Positions 1 through 13,629 of a stretch of 51,000 nt of DNA are shown here, one piece after another (the stretch's first letter is position 1; the number at the start of each line of letters is the position of its first letter). The notes beneath the pieces were generated by a model. It was not told where the DNA came from. It searched no databases and saw nothing but the letters and a program-made list of their open reading frames with translations. This stretch comes from Neocallimastix lanati (nom. inval.) (lineage: Eukaryota; Neocallimastigomycota; Neocallimastigomycetes; Neocallimastigales; Neocallimastigaceae): assembly GCA_016946835.1 (NCBI GenBank), contig JACVTC010000023.1, forward strand, positions 985,001 through 1,036,000, given 5' to 3'. The position numbers and the translations under genes are program-made.

Positions 1-53
1 TTTTTTTTTATTTAAAAATATCATCATTATTACACACACACACTCTCTCTTTC

Positions 54-91
<38 letters not shown>

Positions 92-559
92 TAACACCAT
101 TATTACTCAATATTTCTTTAAAGATAACATCATCAACACTTTATTTATTATTATTATAATTATTTTTTTTTACATTAAATACCAATATTAAAGTTAATGT
201 TTAATATTCTTAAAGTTTATGCATCATTATGACTTTAAATTTTAAAAGTTTAGGAACTATTATGACTTTATATTTTTAAAAGTTTAGGTACTATTATAAC
301 ACTATTTCTATATATATTATTTTAAAGTTACGTTACATCATTATTACTCCATCCATTCTCATTTTAATACCTTTCTTTCTATGATTATATTTATATTTAT
401 TTATCTATCTGTATTTTTTTTTTTTTTTAAATTATATTAAACAATTTTTTTATGTATTTTTTATTAATATTACAATTTTTTTTTTTAATATATTATTCCT
501 TCTCCTCCTCAACAATTAAAATTATCTTTTTAAATTAGGTTTAAAAAATTTTTATATCA

Positions 560-590
<31 letters not shown>

Positions 591-892
591 TTTTAATAAT
601 AAGTTTAATAATTTTTTTTTTTTTTTTTTTTTTCTTTTAATAAAATTTATATGTTATTTTATTAGTATTTATTTTATTATTTAAGTATTTGAATAATTAT
701 CAATTATTATTATTATTATTATTATTTTTTTTTTTTTAAATATTAATATTTTTTTTATCTTGTTCTTCTTCTTCTTCTTCTTCTTATTATTATTATTATT
801 TTGTTCAAATCTTCGAATTTAACCTATCCTATTTTACTTTATTTTTTTTTTTTTTCTCATTTGTTTATTTTTATGAGGTATAGGAAATTGAA
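1..892. other. AT-rich intergenic DNA downstream of the large Asn-rich gene
   Basis: No coding signal is visible on either strand. The stretch consists of poly-T runs, short TTA, CTT and AT microsatellites and a brief ACAC/CTCT patch near position 40. It lies beyond the stop codon of the minus-strand gene that ends at 893, so the part nearest 893 is likely its 3' untranslated region. Confidence 0.7.
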
Positions 893-1596
893 CTAATCTA
901 TATCCATGTCACCAAAGGCTATTCTTTTACTGTTGCTAGTGATATCCGCGTTGACCCCATTGTAATAATTGAAATTGCTGTGGCCGGCACCATTGGAATT
1001 ATTATAGACATTGTCATTGTTGTTATTGTTATTGCCGCTGCTTAAACTATTATTATAAAAGTCGTTATTGTTATTGCCGTCGCTCTTACTGCTTGGATCA
1101 CTATTAAAATTGTTATTACTATTGCTATTATTATTATTATTGTTATTGTTATTGTTATGGTTATTGGTGTAGTTGCTGGAATTACTATAAATGTTATTAT
1201 TGTTATTACCGTTGCCATTACTATTGGAACAATAATTATAAAAGTTGTAGTTGTTAATGTCACTGTTATTTTTGCTATTACCATTGGAATTATTATAAAA
1301 GTTAGTCATGCTACGGTTGTTATTGCTTTTACTATTGGCAGTATTGGAATATCGATAGGCGTTATCATTAATATTGATAGGATGATGATGATGATGATTA
1401 GATAGGTTGTTATTTAACCAAGGTGGTGGGAATGAAGGATTTTCATTGGATAAAGATGGTAGAGGAACAGGAATAGAAGGTTGTTGTTGTTGTTGTTGAT
1501 GCTGATGCTGATGCTGATGCTGATAATTATTATTTCTATTATCCTCTTTATAATATAAATTATTCATACTATTCCTATCGTGCATGATACTATTAC

Positions 1597-1654
<58 letters not shown>

Positions 1655-2463
1655 ATTATTATTATTATAATTATTAATATTGTAGTTATTGTAATTATTC
1701 ATCATTGAATTCATATTAATGCCATTCATATTATTATTCATATTATCATTTATATTATTATTCATTTTATTGTTCATATTTATATTCATATTCATATTCA
1801 TATTCATATTATTATTCATATTATTATTCATATTATTATTCATATTATTATTCATATTATTCATATTATTATTCATATTATTATTCATATTATTCATATT
1901 ATTATTCATATTATTCATATTATTATTATTATTCTTATTTTTATTATTATTATTTGTATTATAATTATTTGTATTATTACACATATTATTCTTCATATTT
2001 TTATTTATACTAGTATTATTATTCATAGTATTATTATTAAAATTGTTGATACTAGGAATATTATTCATATTGTTATTTATATTATTATTCATATTATTGT
2101 TTATATTATTATCTATATTTTTATTTATATTGTTACTATTACTAATCATATTATTATTTATATTATTATTCATACTTTTATTTTTATTATTACCTATGCT
2201 ATTTATGTTATAAAAATAATTGACATTATTCATACTATTCATTGAATTAAATTTATTCATAACATTCGTATTATTCATATTCACATTGTTGTTACTAATG
2301 GTAACATTAGGATTGCTTTTATTGTCGAAAGTATTGTACCTAAAAGATGCATAATTTTTAATGTCCTTACTTTGATCATTGTCAGATGAAATGCCATAAT
2401 TATCATTACTATCACAGTTTATATTATTATCTCTCTTATTTCTATAATTATCATAACTATCAC

Positions 2464-2541
<78 letters not shown>

Positions 2542-2757
2542 TAGTATTATTTATATTATATTGCATATTAACTTTATTATTCATTCTATTCATTGAATTG
2601 AAACTATTCAAAAAATTAATATTATTCATATTATTCAAATTATTCATATTATTCATATTCGTATTACTTATGTCATTCAAATTATTTATACTATTATTCA
2701 TCCTAGTATTCGTACTATTCAGATTATTCATATGTCTGTTCACGCCAATTACAGATA

Positions 2758-2788
<31 letters not shown>

Positions 2789-3670
2789 ATTATTATTATT
2801 ATTGTTCATTTGACTAGAGTTATTAGTAAAATTCATATTATAATTATTATTACTATTACTATTACTATTATTATTATTATTATTATTATTATAATTATAA
2901 TTATTATTATTATTAAAATTATTATTATAATTATTATTATTATTAAAATTATTATTAAAATTACTATTAAAGATATTATTATTATTATTAGAATTATTAT
3001 TATTAGAATAATTATCATTAAAATTATTATTAAGATCATTGTTACTAGTATTATCATGATAATAGTTGCTTTTATTGTCTTTAAAGATAGGATACATAAA
3101 GGATGCATAATTTTTATTGCCATTATTTTGGTTACCATTATAATCGAATAACATGTCATATTTATCATTAATATCATTGTCATTATCCTTGTATTTATAG
3201 CTAGTATTAGTTACTGTCTTATTTCCATAGTCGCAGCTATCATTAATTAGTTTAGCCATCTTTTCATTATCGGAAGGAAGATTCAAAATTTTTTTATTAC
3301 TCTTCTTCTTTCTGCTTTTAGTTCTACTACTACTACTATTCCTTCTCCTCATCCACCTTTTATAACTATTACTTCTATTATGATGATGATTATGATAACG
3401 ACGAGAACGGGAATGAGAATGAGAATGAGAATGAGAATGGTGACGACGACGTTGATGTTTCTTCTTATGGTCTTTTGATAATGATGATGATGATGATGAT
3501 GATGAATTATTCTTTATTTTATTTTCATGATGATGATGATGATTCTCCTTCTTATGATCTTTTGATGATGATGATGAATTGCTTTTTTTATTATTTTCAT
3601 GATGATGATGATGATTCTCCTTCTTATGATCTTTTGATGATGATGATGAATTGCTTTTTTTATTATTTTC

Positions 3671-3705
<35 letters not shown>

Positions 3706-4038
3706 AAGGATGATGATAAGGATGATGGCGATGAGAGTGATGACGAGAATGTGGAGGATGATATTCCTTTTTTTTATCATCTTTTTTCGTTGTGGAATTA
3801 TTGGACTTCTTTCCTTTAGATTTAATTTTACTATCATTTTCAAGAGGAATAAATTCTTCTTTATTTTTAATGTTTTTGGAATCATTGAAAATCATTTTAA
3901 TATCTTTCTTTTTCTTCTTCTTTTTCTCCTCCTCCTCCTCCTCTTCTTCTTCTCCTAGAATAAAATCACGATTACAATCATATTCAATTTGATATTCTTC
4001 ATCATCATCATCATTATCATCATTATAATTATTATTAC

Positions 4039-4074
<36 letters not shown>

Positions 4075-4291
4075 CATTATCATCATCTTCCTCTTCTTCA
4101 TCATCATCGTTGTTTTCTTCTCCTTTTTCATTTTTATTATGGAAATAGTGATGTATCGTTCTTTTCATTATATTGGCTTGGGTGAGCCATTGAAATGTAC
4201 CATTTAATGTTATAAAGGTTGGTGGTCCTTGATTTGTTTCTTCTTCTTCCTCTTCTTCTGTGTCTTCTTCTTCTTCATAGTCATAGTCATA

Positions 4292-4333
<42 letters not shown>

Positions 4334-5986
4334 ATTATCATCATCATTATCTTCTTCTTCCTCCTCTTCCTCTTCCTCTTCCTCTTCTTCTTCTTCTTCT
4401 TCTTCTTCTTCTTCTTCTTCTTCTTCTTCTTCTCTAAATAATCTTTTCTTGCTTTTTCCATTTATTCCACTTTTATTATGATCATCGCTATCATCAATTT
4501 CCATTAGAAATTTATGTTCATTTCTAATCAATTTTTGATTTGTTGGCTCCAATTCATTTAAGACGTATTCATCATTTAAATTAACCCTTTTTAAACTATC
4601 AATGAGAATATCATGCTGAAGTGTTGAGATTTCATCTCTACGTTTGTCATCATTATCCTCTTCCTCTTCCTCCTCCTCCTCATCATTTCTTATGATTAAA
4701 TCTTGGCTGGCATTACTGTTCATACCCATCTTTTCAGTTTCATTAATTTTAATTTGCCTATACCTGTTATTGTTGTTGCCATAAGCTAGTGAGGATTCCA
4801 CGAGCATACTATTTGAAATAGCCTCAATATTTGGTTTTCCATTAACCCATAAATTATTATTATGATTATTATTTTGATAATAATTATTATTATTTTGATA
4901 ATTATTATTATTATTTTGATAATTATTATTATTTTGATAATTATTATTATTTTGATAATTATTATTATTATTTTGATAATTTTTATTAGTATTAATATTA
5001 ACGTTTTTGGTTAGTTCCTTCCTATAATTTTCCAGATTTTTATAAAATGGAAATTTATCTTTATTATAACGGATACGAGTGCCATCACTATTTAGTTCTA
5101 AATAATTGGACATCAGTAAAACGGCTTGTCGTATTTGTTGAACATCCGGATTTGTTTCAAAGTCATCCCCGTTGGCTACATTCAAATTAATTGTCATTAG
5201 GTAATTATTTAGATAGACTAATTTTATAAATCCATTATCACTACGATGAAATAAGGAATTAAGAAAAAAATCGTTCATTCGATGTTCCTCACACAATAAA
5301 TTTTCTAGGTACTGGACAATTTCCCTTTTCTTATTAAAATCTTTGATAAGAGTCTGCGCATAAATTTCTTCTCTTTTTAAGTATTTCTTCTGTAGTTGTT
5401 TCCATTCTTCTTCTTCTTCTTCTTCTTCTTTTTCTTTTCCTTTTCCTTTTTCTTCTTCTTTCTTTTCATTCTTTTCATTCTTTTTATTTTTTTCGTTCTT
5501 TTCGTTCTTTTCGTTCTTTTCGTTCTTTTCATTTTTTTCTAAAGCTTTTATATGAATTAAAAGATTTTTAATTATATCTTGAACTATTTTTCTTTGTTGG
5601 ATGGAAAGTTTTGTATAATTAATGGGAATAATCACTGTGGATCGACATGCATTATAAAAATTAAAAATATCTTCAATGATTTTATTTTTATTATTATGAA
5701 TGATGCTGTTGCTATTGCTATTGTCGTTGTTATTGTTGTTGCTGCTGCTACTATTCCTAATTATATTAATCGCAGTATTATTATTACGATCATTATCCGT
5801 ATTTATGGAATTTCGGTCATCAATTTCAGTGTTTGCGGAATTTTGGTCATCATCATCGGTATCGTTCTTTAAATGATCATCGGTATCATTGTCATTTTCA
5901 TCATTCGAAATAAATGAAAATAATTCCTCGATATCTGGAAGAGTAAATTTGTTTATTAAAAATAGATTATTACTTAAATCTTTCAT
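893..5986 (-). CDS. Very large Asn/Asp/Glu/His-rich protein with a candidate La-motif domain
   Basis: An uninterrupted 1,697-codon frame starts at ATG 5984-5986 and ends at TAG 893-895. About residues 221-310 look like a La-motif winged helix: a helical start (REIVQYLENLL), then NDFFLNSLF, a GFIKLVYLNNYL segment, an IRQAVLLMSNYLEL helix and the final DGTRIRY strand. This pattern occurs in LARP-type RNA-binding proteins. A second less repetitive block near residue 586 reads GPPTFITLNGTFQWLTQAN and is not recognised. The rest is low complexity: a Lys/Glu stretch (about 147-195), NYQNNNN repeats (about 335-380), about 45 Glu (518-563), Asp runs, poly-His with three copies of a His/Ser/Lys unit, an Arg/Ser/His stretch, and then some 700 residues rich in Asn and Met-Asn. 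Arg/Ser and La-like parts suggest an RNA role, by inference only. No intron is needed. The gene is very probably real; its function is uncertain. Confidence 0.85.
1585..2540 (-). repeat. Trinucleotide (AAT) and Met-Asn codon repeats inside the large gene
   Basis: Long pure TTA/ATT tracts at about 1594-1665 and 2461-2540 read as AAT (Asn) codons on the coding strand. Between them, ATTCATATT-type units encode alternating Met and Asn. Repeat lengths are multiples of three, so the reading frame survives slippage. Similar coding microsatellites occur at 4380-4434 (Glu) and 3670-3710 (His). Confidence 0.85.
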
Positions 5987-6991
5987 TTTTTTTTCTTTTA
6001 ATATATATATATATATATTTATTTAAATAATAGAAAAATACAGTTGATATTTTTTTTTTTTTTTTTTATTTTTGTTATTTTGTAATTAAATCAAATATTA
6101 TTTGAGAGTTTTATTTATTTATTTATTTATTTAATAATAAAAAACAATGCATTATCATTAATTTGTTTCTTTAATTTGTTTTATAGAATATAAAAAATAT
6201 AAATAAAAAAAGAGAGATATTCAAATGAAAATTAAAATAAAAACAATAAATAAAAAAAAAAAAAAAAACAAAAACAAAAGAAAACAATTTATTTATTTAT
6301 TGATTTATCATTTTAATTTAATTTAATGTTTTATGCTTTAAATATAAAGATCATAAAAAATAAAAAACAAAAAAAATTTTTTTTTTATTCTTTTTTTTCT
6401 TTTTTTTATTTTTACTATAAAATAAAATTTAGCAATTTTTTAAAAAGATTTCAAATATCAGTCATAAATTTACAATTATTTATTTATTTATTTCTATCAA
6501 AATTTTTAATTATTTAATTTATTATTATTATAATTATTATTATTATTATTTTATTATTTAATTTATTATTTATTATTATTATTTATTTATTATATATAAT
6601 ATTTATTATTAATTTTTTATTTAAAATTATTATTATTAGTATTTTTTTTTATTTAATATATATTATTAATTTTTTTTTAAATCAAACATTAAAGATTGTA
6701 CTACTACTATGAATTTACTAAAATTTTCAAACTTTCTAATAAAAAAAATTTATTTTTTTATTTATTTTATTTATTTATTTTTTTTTTTTAAACCTATAGA
6801 TTTAAAACTGTACCACCTTAATAAATTTAATCTTTAAGAGTAAAATTAACGCCTGAATGTCCATCCATTCCTCTATTCATTCCTTCGTTCATTCCTTCAT
6901 TCATTTATTCATCTATTATATTAAATAAATTATTAATTATCATTCCTCTATTTATTCAATCATCCATTAAAACCATCTCATAAATTTTTAA
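5987..6991. other. AT-rich intergenic DNA with degenerate CATT repeats
   Basis: No supported gene. It contains the likely promoter of the minus-strand gene (AT-only, with a TATA-rich run at 6001-6020), TTTA repeats near 6112-6132, and an imperfect tetranucleotide run of the ATTC/TTCATTCC type at about 6850-6960. Confidence 0.65.
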
Positions 6992-7246
6992 ATAAATTCT
7001 GGGAGTAAATATTTTGAAATAGCTAATCTATTATTAAAATATGGCCTTAGAGTTGAACCTCAAAGAGATAATCTATATAATTATGAAAGTATTATTCGTT
7101 ATTTAAGTGATAATAATAAACTTTATATATATAATAATTATCTTTTAAATATTGAACTTACCGAAAATATTAAATATGACAATAATAATAAATCATTAAT
7201 CTTAGACAATACACTATTGTCCTTATTTAAAATAATTTTTAGTTAA
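6992..7246 (+). pseudogene. C-terminal fragment of an ankyrin-repeat-like gene
   Basis: A frame open from 6992 to the stop at 7244-7246 has no start codon, only a preceding stop at 6989. It begins INSGSKYFEIANLLLKYGL, where EIANLLLKYG resembles the second helix of an ankyrin repeat. It continues with an Asn/Tyr/Leu-rich tail ending LLSLFKIIFS. Degenerate ankyrin-like units follow downstream, so it is best read as a broken piece of a repeat-protein gene. A short exon of an unseen gene is possible but no splice partner is visible. Confidence 0.45.
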
Positions 7247-7549
7247 AAAATTTTTTGGAAGTTTTTTTTTTTAAAAAAAAATTTATTAATATACAAACAT
7301 TAAAAAGCTCTTTCGATTAACGAATTAAATAAAAAAAAAAAAAACAACGACTTATTAATAATACTTATTATAATGATAACTAAAATTACATAAATAGTAA
7401 AACAGAAAATGAAAAAAAATATATATATATATATATCCATTTTTAGTTGTTGTAATAGAAAATAGTGTTGAAATAAGTGAAAGTATGATTAAGCTACACC
7501 AAAATACGGTGAATCTATTTGGATATATAAATGATATATAATAAACAAT

Positions 7550-8560
7550 TATGAATATCTACTTGGAAAAGCTTTCATTCACAAAAAACGTAGAAACTGG
7601 AAAACTACTAATAGACTATGCCAAAGAGAATAACATTATGCTAGAAAAATCAGTAAACAAATTAGATATGGTGATTTGTCATTGATAAATGCTATCAATA
7701 ATTAATAATACCATAGATATTGTAAATCAATTAATAAACGATGCAAACGATGCCAAGGAAAATAACATTGTTTTAAAATTATATTTAAAAAAAAAAAAAA
7801 AATTAAACATGATGAATATTCACCATTGGTAAATACTTTCAATAAAAAATAATATAGAAATAGTGGTAAGTCCATTGATAAAACGCTATCAATAATAGCA
7901 TAAAAAATTGTTAAGTCAATTAATAGACTATGCCAAAAAAAAAAAAAAAAAAAAAAAAAATAGAATGATTTTAAAATTAAAATAAAGGTAGTAAAAGAGC
8001 CAACTTGCTTCTAAGTGAATGCTCTATATAATATTGAAATAATAAAATTATTATTAATGAATTATGCTAAAGAATATGATATAATCATTTTAATAAATAT
8101 ATAAACAAACAATTAATATATAGTATTTATGGAAACAATGAATTTTCTTAAATCAAATTATTTTCAATGGGTGCTAAAGAGAAGAGTGTAGTTTTAAAAA
8201 TAAATATTTATCTCTATTTGAATTATGCTCTATCACTAAATACACTAATTATAGTGGAATGTTTAATGAAATATGCCAGAAGAAAATAATATTATTTTTA
8301 GAATTAAATGAATAATATAGTAATGTCAGTCTTCCTTTAATAATAACGGCCATAGAAACCAATAATATTGAAATGGTAAAATTATTAATGGACTATATCA
8401 AATAAATAAAATAATATTTAAATAGTTTAGATTTTAGATAAAATATGATAAAAATATTAACATTAATTTAATTGATTTTATGATACTTTTACCCTAATTT
8501 ATGCTATCAAAAATAGTAATGAAGATAGGATGAAAATTAATTTTTTGAATGGGTTAACAA
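7550..8560 (+). pseudogene. Decayed ankyrin-repeat gene
   Basis: Several short in-register pieces match one repeated consensus, separated by stops and frameshifts. Examples are ETGKLLIDYAKENNIMLE near 7590, GDLSLINAINN near 7670, IVNQLINDANDAKENNIVLK near 7710, and NNIEMVKLLMDYIK near 8365. The repeated pattern, NNIE-I/M-VKLL-I/M-DYAKENNI with a PLI-AI segment, is an ankyrin-type unit of about 34-38 residues. In-frame stops, expanded A runs (about 7788-7802 and 7927-7961) and loss of a continuous frame show it is not functional. Boundaries are approximate. Confidence 0.6.
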
Positions 8561-8630
8561 GAATAATATTATTTCGATTAAAAATAATAATAATAATTAC
8601 TGTAGAAATTTAATATGTAGTGTTGCTAAA

Positions 8631-8661
<31 letters not shown>

Positions 8662-8770
8662 TTATAATAATAATAATAATAATAATTATTATTATTATTA
8701 TTAATTATTATTATTAATTATTATTAAAAAATAAGTAATGAAATGATAATCTATTCAATTTATTCATGTA

Positions 8771-8801
<31 letters not shown>

Positions 8802-8949
8802 TTTTATATTTTTCTTTATATATATATGTTATATATATATTTATCACTGATATAAAATATAAAAATTAATAATAAAAAATATCACAGATATACAATATAA
8901 AAAATTAACAATGAGTTTATTTTAAGTTAAAATAAAATAAGTAAAAATA

Positions 8950-9984
8950 AAATAAAATAAATAGTAGAATATGAATATAAAGTACAGACTGAATAAACTA
9001 AAATAAAATAAATAGTTGAAATATGAATATAAAGTAATAATTGAATAAAATAAACCAAAATAAAATAAATAGTTGAAATATGAATATAAAGTACTGAATA
9101 AACCAAAATAAAATAAATAGTTGAAATATGAATATAAAGTACTGAATAAATAAAATAAAATAAATAGTTGAAATATGAATATAAAGTACTGAATAAACCA
9201 AAATAAAATAAATAGTTGAAATATGAATATAAAGTACTAAATAAATAAAATAAAATAAATAGTTGAAATATGAATATAAAGTACTGAATAAACCAAAATA
9301 AAATAAATAGTTGAAATATGAATATAAAGTACTGAATAAATAAAATAAAATAAATAGTTGAAATATGAATATAAAGTACTGAATAAATAAAATAAAATAA
9401 ATAGTTGAAATATGAATATAAAGTACTGAATAAACCAAAATAAAATAAATAGTTGAAATATGAATATAAAGTACTGAATAAATAAAATAAAATAAATAGT
9501 TGAAATATGAATATAAAGTACTGAATAAATAAAATAAAATAAAATGAATATAAAGTACTGAATAAATAAAATAAAATAAATAGTTGAAATATGAATATAA
9601 AGTACTGAATAAATAAAATAAAATAAATAGTTGAAATATGAATATAAAGTACTGAATAAATAAAATAAAATAAATAGTTGAAATATGAATATAAAGTACT
9701 GAATAAATAAAATAAAATAAATAGTTGAAATATGAATATAAAGTACTGAATAAATAAAATAAAATAAATAGTTGAAATATGAATATAAAGTACTGAATAA
9801 ATAAAATAAAATAAATAGTTGAAATATGAATATAAAGTACTGAATAAATAAAATAAAATAAATAGTTGAAATATGAATATAAAGTACTGAATAAATAAAA
9901 TAAAATAAATAGTTGAAATATGAATATAAAGTACTGAATAAATAAAATAAAATAAATAGTTGAAATATGAATATAAAGTACTGA

Positions 9985-9985
<1 letters not shown>
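8950..9985 (+). repeat. Minisatellite with 47/48-bp unit, about 22 copies
   Basis: The unit starts ACTGAATAAAT and ends ATGAATATAAAGT. Two variants alternate: a 47-bp form with AATAAATAAAATAAAATAAA and a 48-bp form with AAACCAAAATAAAATAAA. Copies are nearly identical from about 9090 onward and diverge at the left edge. One copy near 9535-9555 lacks part of the unit. Long open frames across it on the minus strand arise only because the unit has few stop codons in that direction. Confidence 0.95.
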
Positions 9986-10098
<113 letters not shown>

Positions 10099-10139
10099 GT
10101 AAAAGAATATGAATCAGATTGATATAATATTTCTTTCAA

Positions 10140-10201
10140 AGTGAATTAAGTATGCTTTTAGTATAAATTTTTATAAAAGATAATTATATTTATAAATTTT
10201 A

Positions 10202-10255
<54 letters not shown>

Positions 10256-12207
10256 TTTTGATTATTTATATAGTTTTTTATTAATTCATTTTTCTCTGGA
10301 ATAATTAGACCCTACCCACTAATTCAAAATATTAATCCACTAAAAAAAATATAGCAAATTATATATATATTTATTTATATATATAAATACCAATAGTAAA
10401 TATAATACTTGGTATATAACTAATATATAAAACGAAGAGGTCAATAATGCTATTTTAAAGTTACTTATTTATTAATATTAAATATGAGATAATAATTAAT
10501 AAATTTTGAATGATAAGTAAAAAAAAAAAATTATCAAAAAAAAGATGTTTTTTTTTTTATTTTTATTTTTTGTTTCTCCTTTGATTATTTTACATAATTT
10601 TTTAAATATTACACAAAATATCATCTTTAAATAATTTATTTTTGTATTCTATATTTAAATTTCCAAATTTTTTTTTTTTTTGCTTCCATTTTATTAATAA
10701 ATTAATAAATTAATATAAATTAAAGTTTATAATTCAAATTAAACTTTTTAATTTTTTTTAATTTTTATTTTTTATTTCATTATATAAATATTACATACAT
10801 ATATATTTTTTTAATAAATGAAATTGAACACTAAATATAGTAACAATGTTTCTATAAAAAAAACAAAAAAACAAAAAAAACAAAAAAATAAAATTAAAAG
10901 AAACTAAAAGAAGAAGAAGAAGAAGAAATAAAAAAAAAAAAAAAATTAAAAAAAAAATATATTTAAATCTTTATTTTCATATGCTTTCTATTATTATTTT
11001 TTTTATTTTATTAATTATATATTAATAATTATATATTGTCTTTTTTTTTAATAGCAAATATATTTTTAAATATTATATTAAGAAGATATTATTTTATATT
11101 ACTAATATTTTACTATTATAAAAATTTAAGAATTAAATTATAAATAACACTTAATGTCAAAATAATAGGATAAAAGATAAATTATGTATTATTTTTTATT
11201 TTTTATAATATACTTTTTAATATTTTTATATTTTTTTAATAATATTTTAATATAATTATATTAAATACTAATATCTATTATTATTTGAAATTATTTTACA
11301 ATTTATTTTTATTTTTAAAAATATTTATTGAAACTATTTTTAATAATAATAATAATCAATGATGAAATAAATATTTATTGAAACTATTTTGTAGTAATAA
11401 TAATCAATGATTATAATAATCAATAATAATCAATAATAATCAATAATAATCATTGATGATAATAATCAGTAATTAATCAACAACGATTCATAATAATCTT
11501 TAGGTTAATAATTAATACTTTAAAAATAATAATAATTAATATTGTAAAAATTATTAATAAAAAAATTTTTTAATTTTTATTTATAATTTTAAAAATTAAA
11601 AAAAAAAAAATTAAAAAATTAAAAGTTTTTTTTTCGTGTAACGTAAAATTTAATTTAATTTTTTTATTTTTATTTTATTTTTGTTGGTATTTTTAATATT
11701 TTTTTTTTTTTAATATTTTATTTTTATTTTTACTTTTAACTGTCTTTTCTTTTTTTACATTTTTAAATATTTTATTTTATAATTATAATATTATGTATTT
11801 ATATATATTATTTTCTTTTCTTTCGAATTTATTAATAGTGTATAATTATAATATTACAAATATTTTTCCTCAAATTATATCATAAATGTATTCCTTTGGA
11901 TATGTTAAAACTTCCCACCAACAATAAATAAAAATAGGTTAATGGTATTAAAATGTAATAAAATATTCCATTTTTTTTAAATAAAAACTATACTCATAAA
12001 TATATGTATTTAAAATCAAAATTTATAAAATTTTTGAAAAGGTAATCATCGTTAATTATAGTTTTAAAAATTATTACTTCTACTAAATAAATTTTTAATA
12101 CTAAAAAAAGAAAAGATATAATTTCTACATATATAAATAATATTTTATTAATATGAATTGAAAAACATTACTTTTCTATATATTATTTTTTATTTTTATT
12201 CATTCAT

Positions 12208-12248
<41 letters not shown>

Positions 12249-13629
12249 GAACTTTTAATATTTTATATTTATTAAAACTTTTTAAATAATTGTTTTACAT
12301 TTTAATAATTATTTTATTTATTTTATTTATTTATTTGTTTTCTTATTACAAATTATTAAAATTGTAAATTTTTAATTGTATTATTAATGTAATGTTAATG
12401 TATACATTTTTAAATTTATTATAAAAAAAAGGAAATAGTATTAATATCATTAATATATTTTAACGAATCATTTTCTATTATAGTATATGCTAGAATGCTC
12501 TCTTTTAATAGAAATAATATATACTCATAATATAATACAATACAATTCACAAATTTAATTTTTATATTTATAAATATTAATATTTTCATTGTTATATGAT
12601 TTATTTAAAAATTTTAATATTTAATTATTAATAAATATATTTAATAATATAAATAATAATAAATAATAAATAATAAATAATAAATAAGTGAATAAATAAA
12701 TAAATAATTATAGTTTTTTTTTTTTTTTTATAAATAAATAATTAAAAAATTTTTAATAATAATTAAATAATTATAAATGATCAATATTAATTAATTATTA
12801 TCTAATATATGTAAATTTTTGGTTTATTTTAAATTATTAATAAAATATTAAAAATATAAATAATATATAAAAAAATAATAATAATAAAAATTTAAAAAAA
12901 AAAAAATATTATATACATAAATAAAAATTTAAAAAAAATTTAAAAAAAAAAAAAATAAAATAAAAATATTCTAATTAATAATGGAAATTGAATAGAAAAA
13001 AAAAATTATTAAAAAGAAAAATCTTTTAATTATTAATAAAGTTTATTTTGTATATTAATAATTCATTAATAAAAAACACCAAAAAACAAAAAAGAAATAA
13101 AAAAAAAAAAAAAAATTAACTAATTATTTAATATATATATAAAATTTTTTTTTTTTTTTATTTTATTTTTTATTTTTTTTTTTAAATATTTATTTTAAAA
13201 ATATAGATTGTAAATAAAATATAAAACTAAAGTTATTGTGAATAAAATAAAAAAAAAAAAAACCTTTTTATCCATTTAATAATTAAATAAAATTTTATAT
13301 TAGAAGGTAAAGAAATTAAAATGTTTATATTATTATTTATTAAAATACTATATAAATTAATTATATAAACAATAATTATAGATTATTATTATTTTTTATT
13401 AATATTAATAATTTTTATTAATACCATTTCATAAATTTATATATTATATATTAACCTCATAATTTATTTATATGAATATATTATATATACAATTTTTTAT
13501 GTATAAATATTTTTTATAAATTTTATAATTATTAAATAATGTTAATATTTATAATAAATGTATTTTTTTATTCTTCGATTTTATTTAAAAAAAAAAAAAA
13601 AAAAAAAAAATTAGTATTAAATAAACAAT
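10140..13629. other. Long AT-only intergenic region upstream of the E2 gene
   Basis: No gene is supported on either strand. It holds an ATT microsatellite (about 10202-10255), an AAG run (about 10910-10926), an approximately 57-bp direct duplication ending in AATAATCAATGAT with AATAATC repeats (about 11317-11450), an AAT run (about 12212-12245) and many A or T homopolymers. The final 40 bp contain a poly-A run of about 25 just before the E2 start codon, typical of dictyostelid translation starts. Confidence 0.65.

Noticed and set aside
1042-4461. Many open frames antisense to, or overlapping, the large Asn-rich gene
   Set aside because: They are shadows of trinucleotide repeats, giving poly-Ile, poly-Leu, poly-Met or poly-Phe products.
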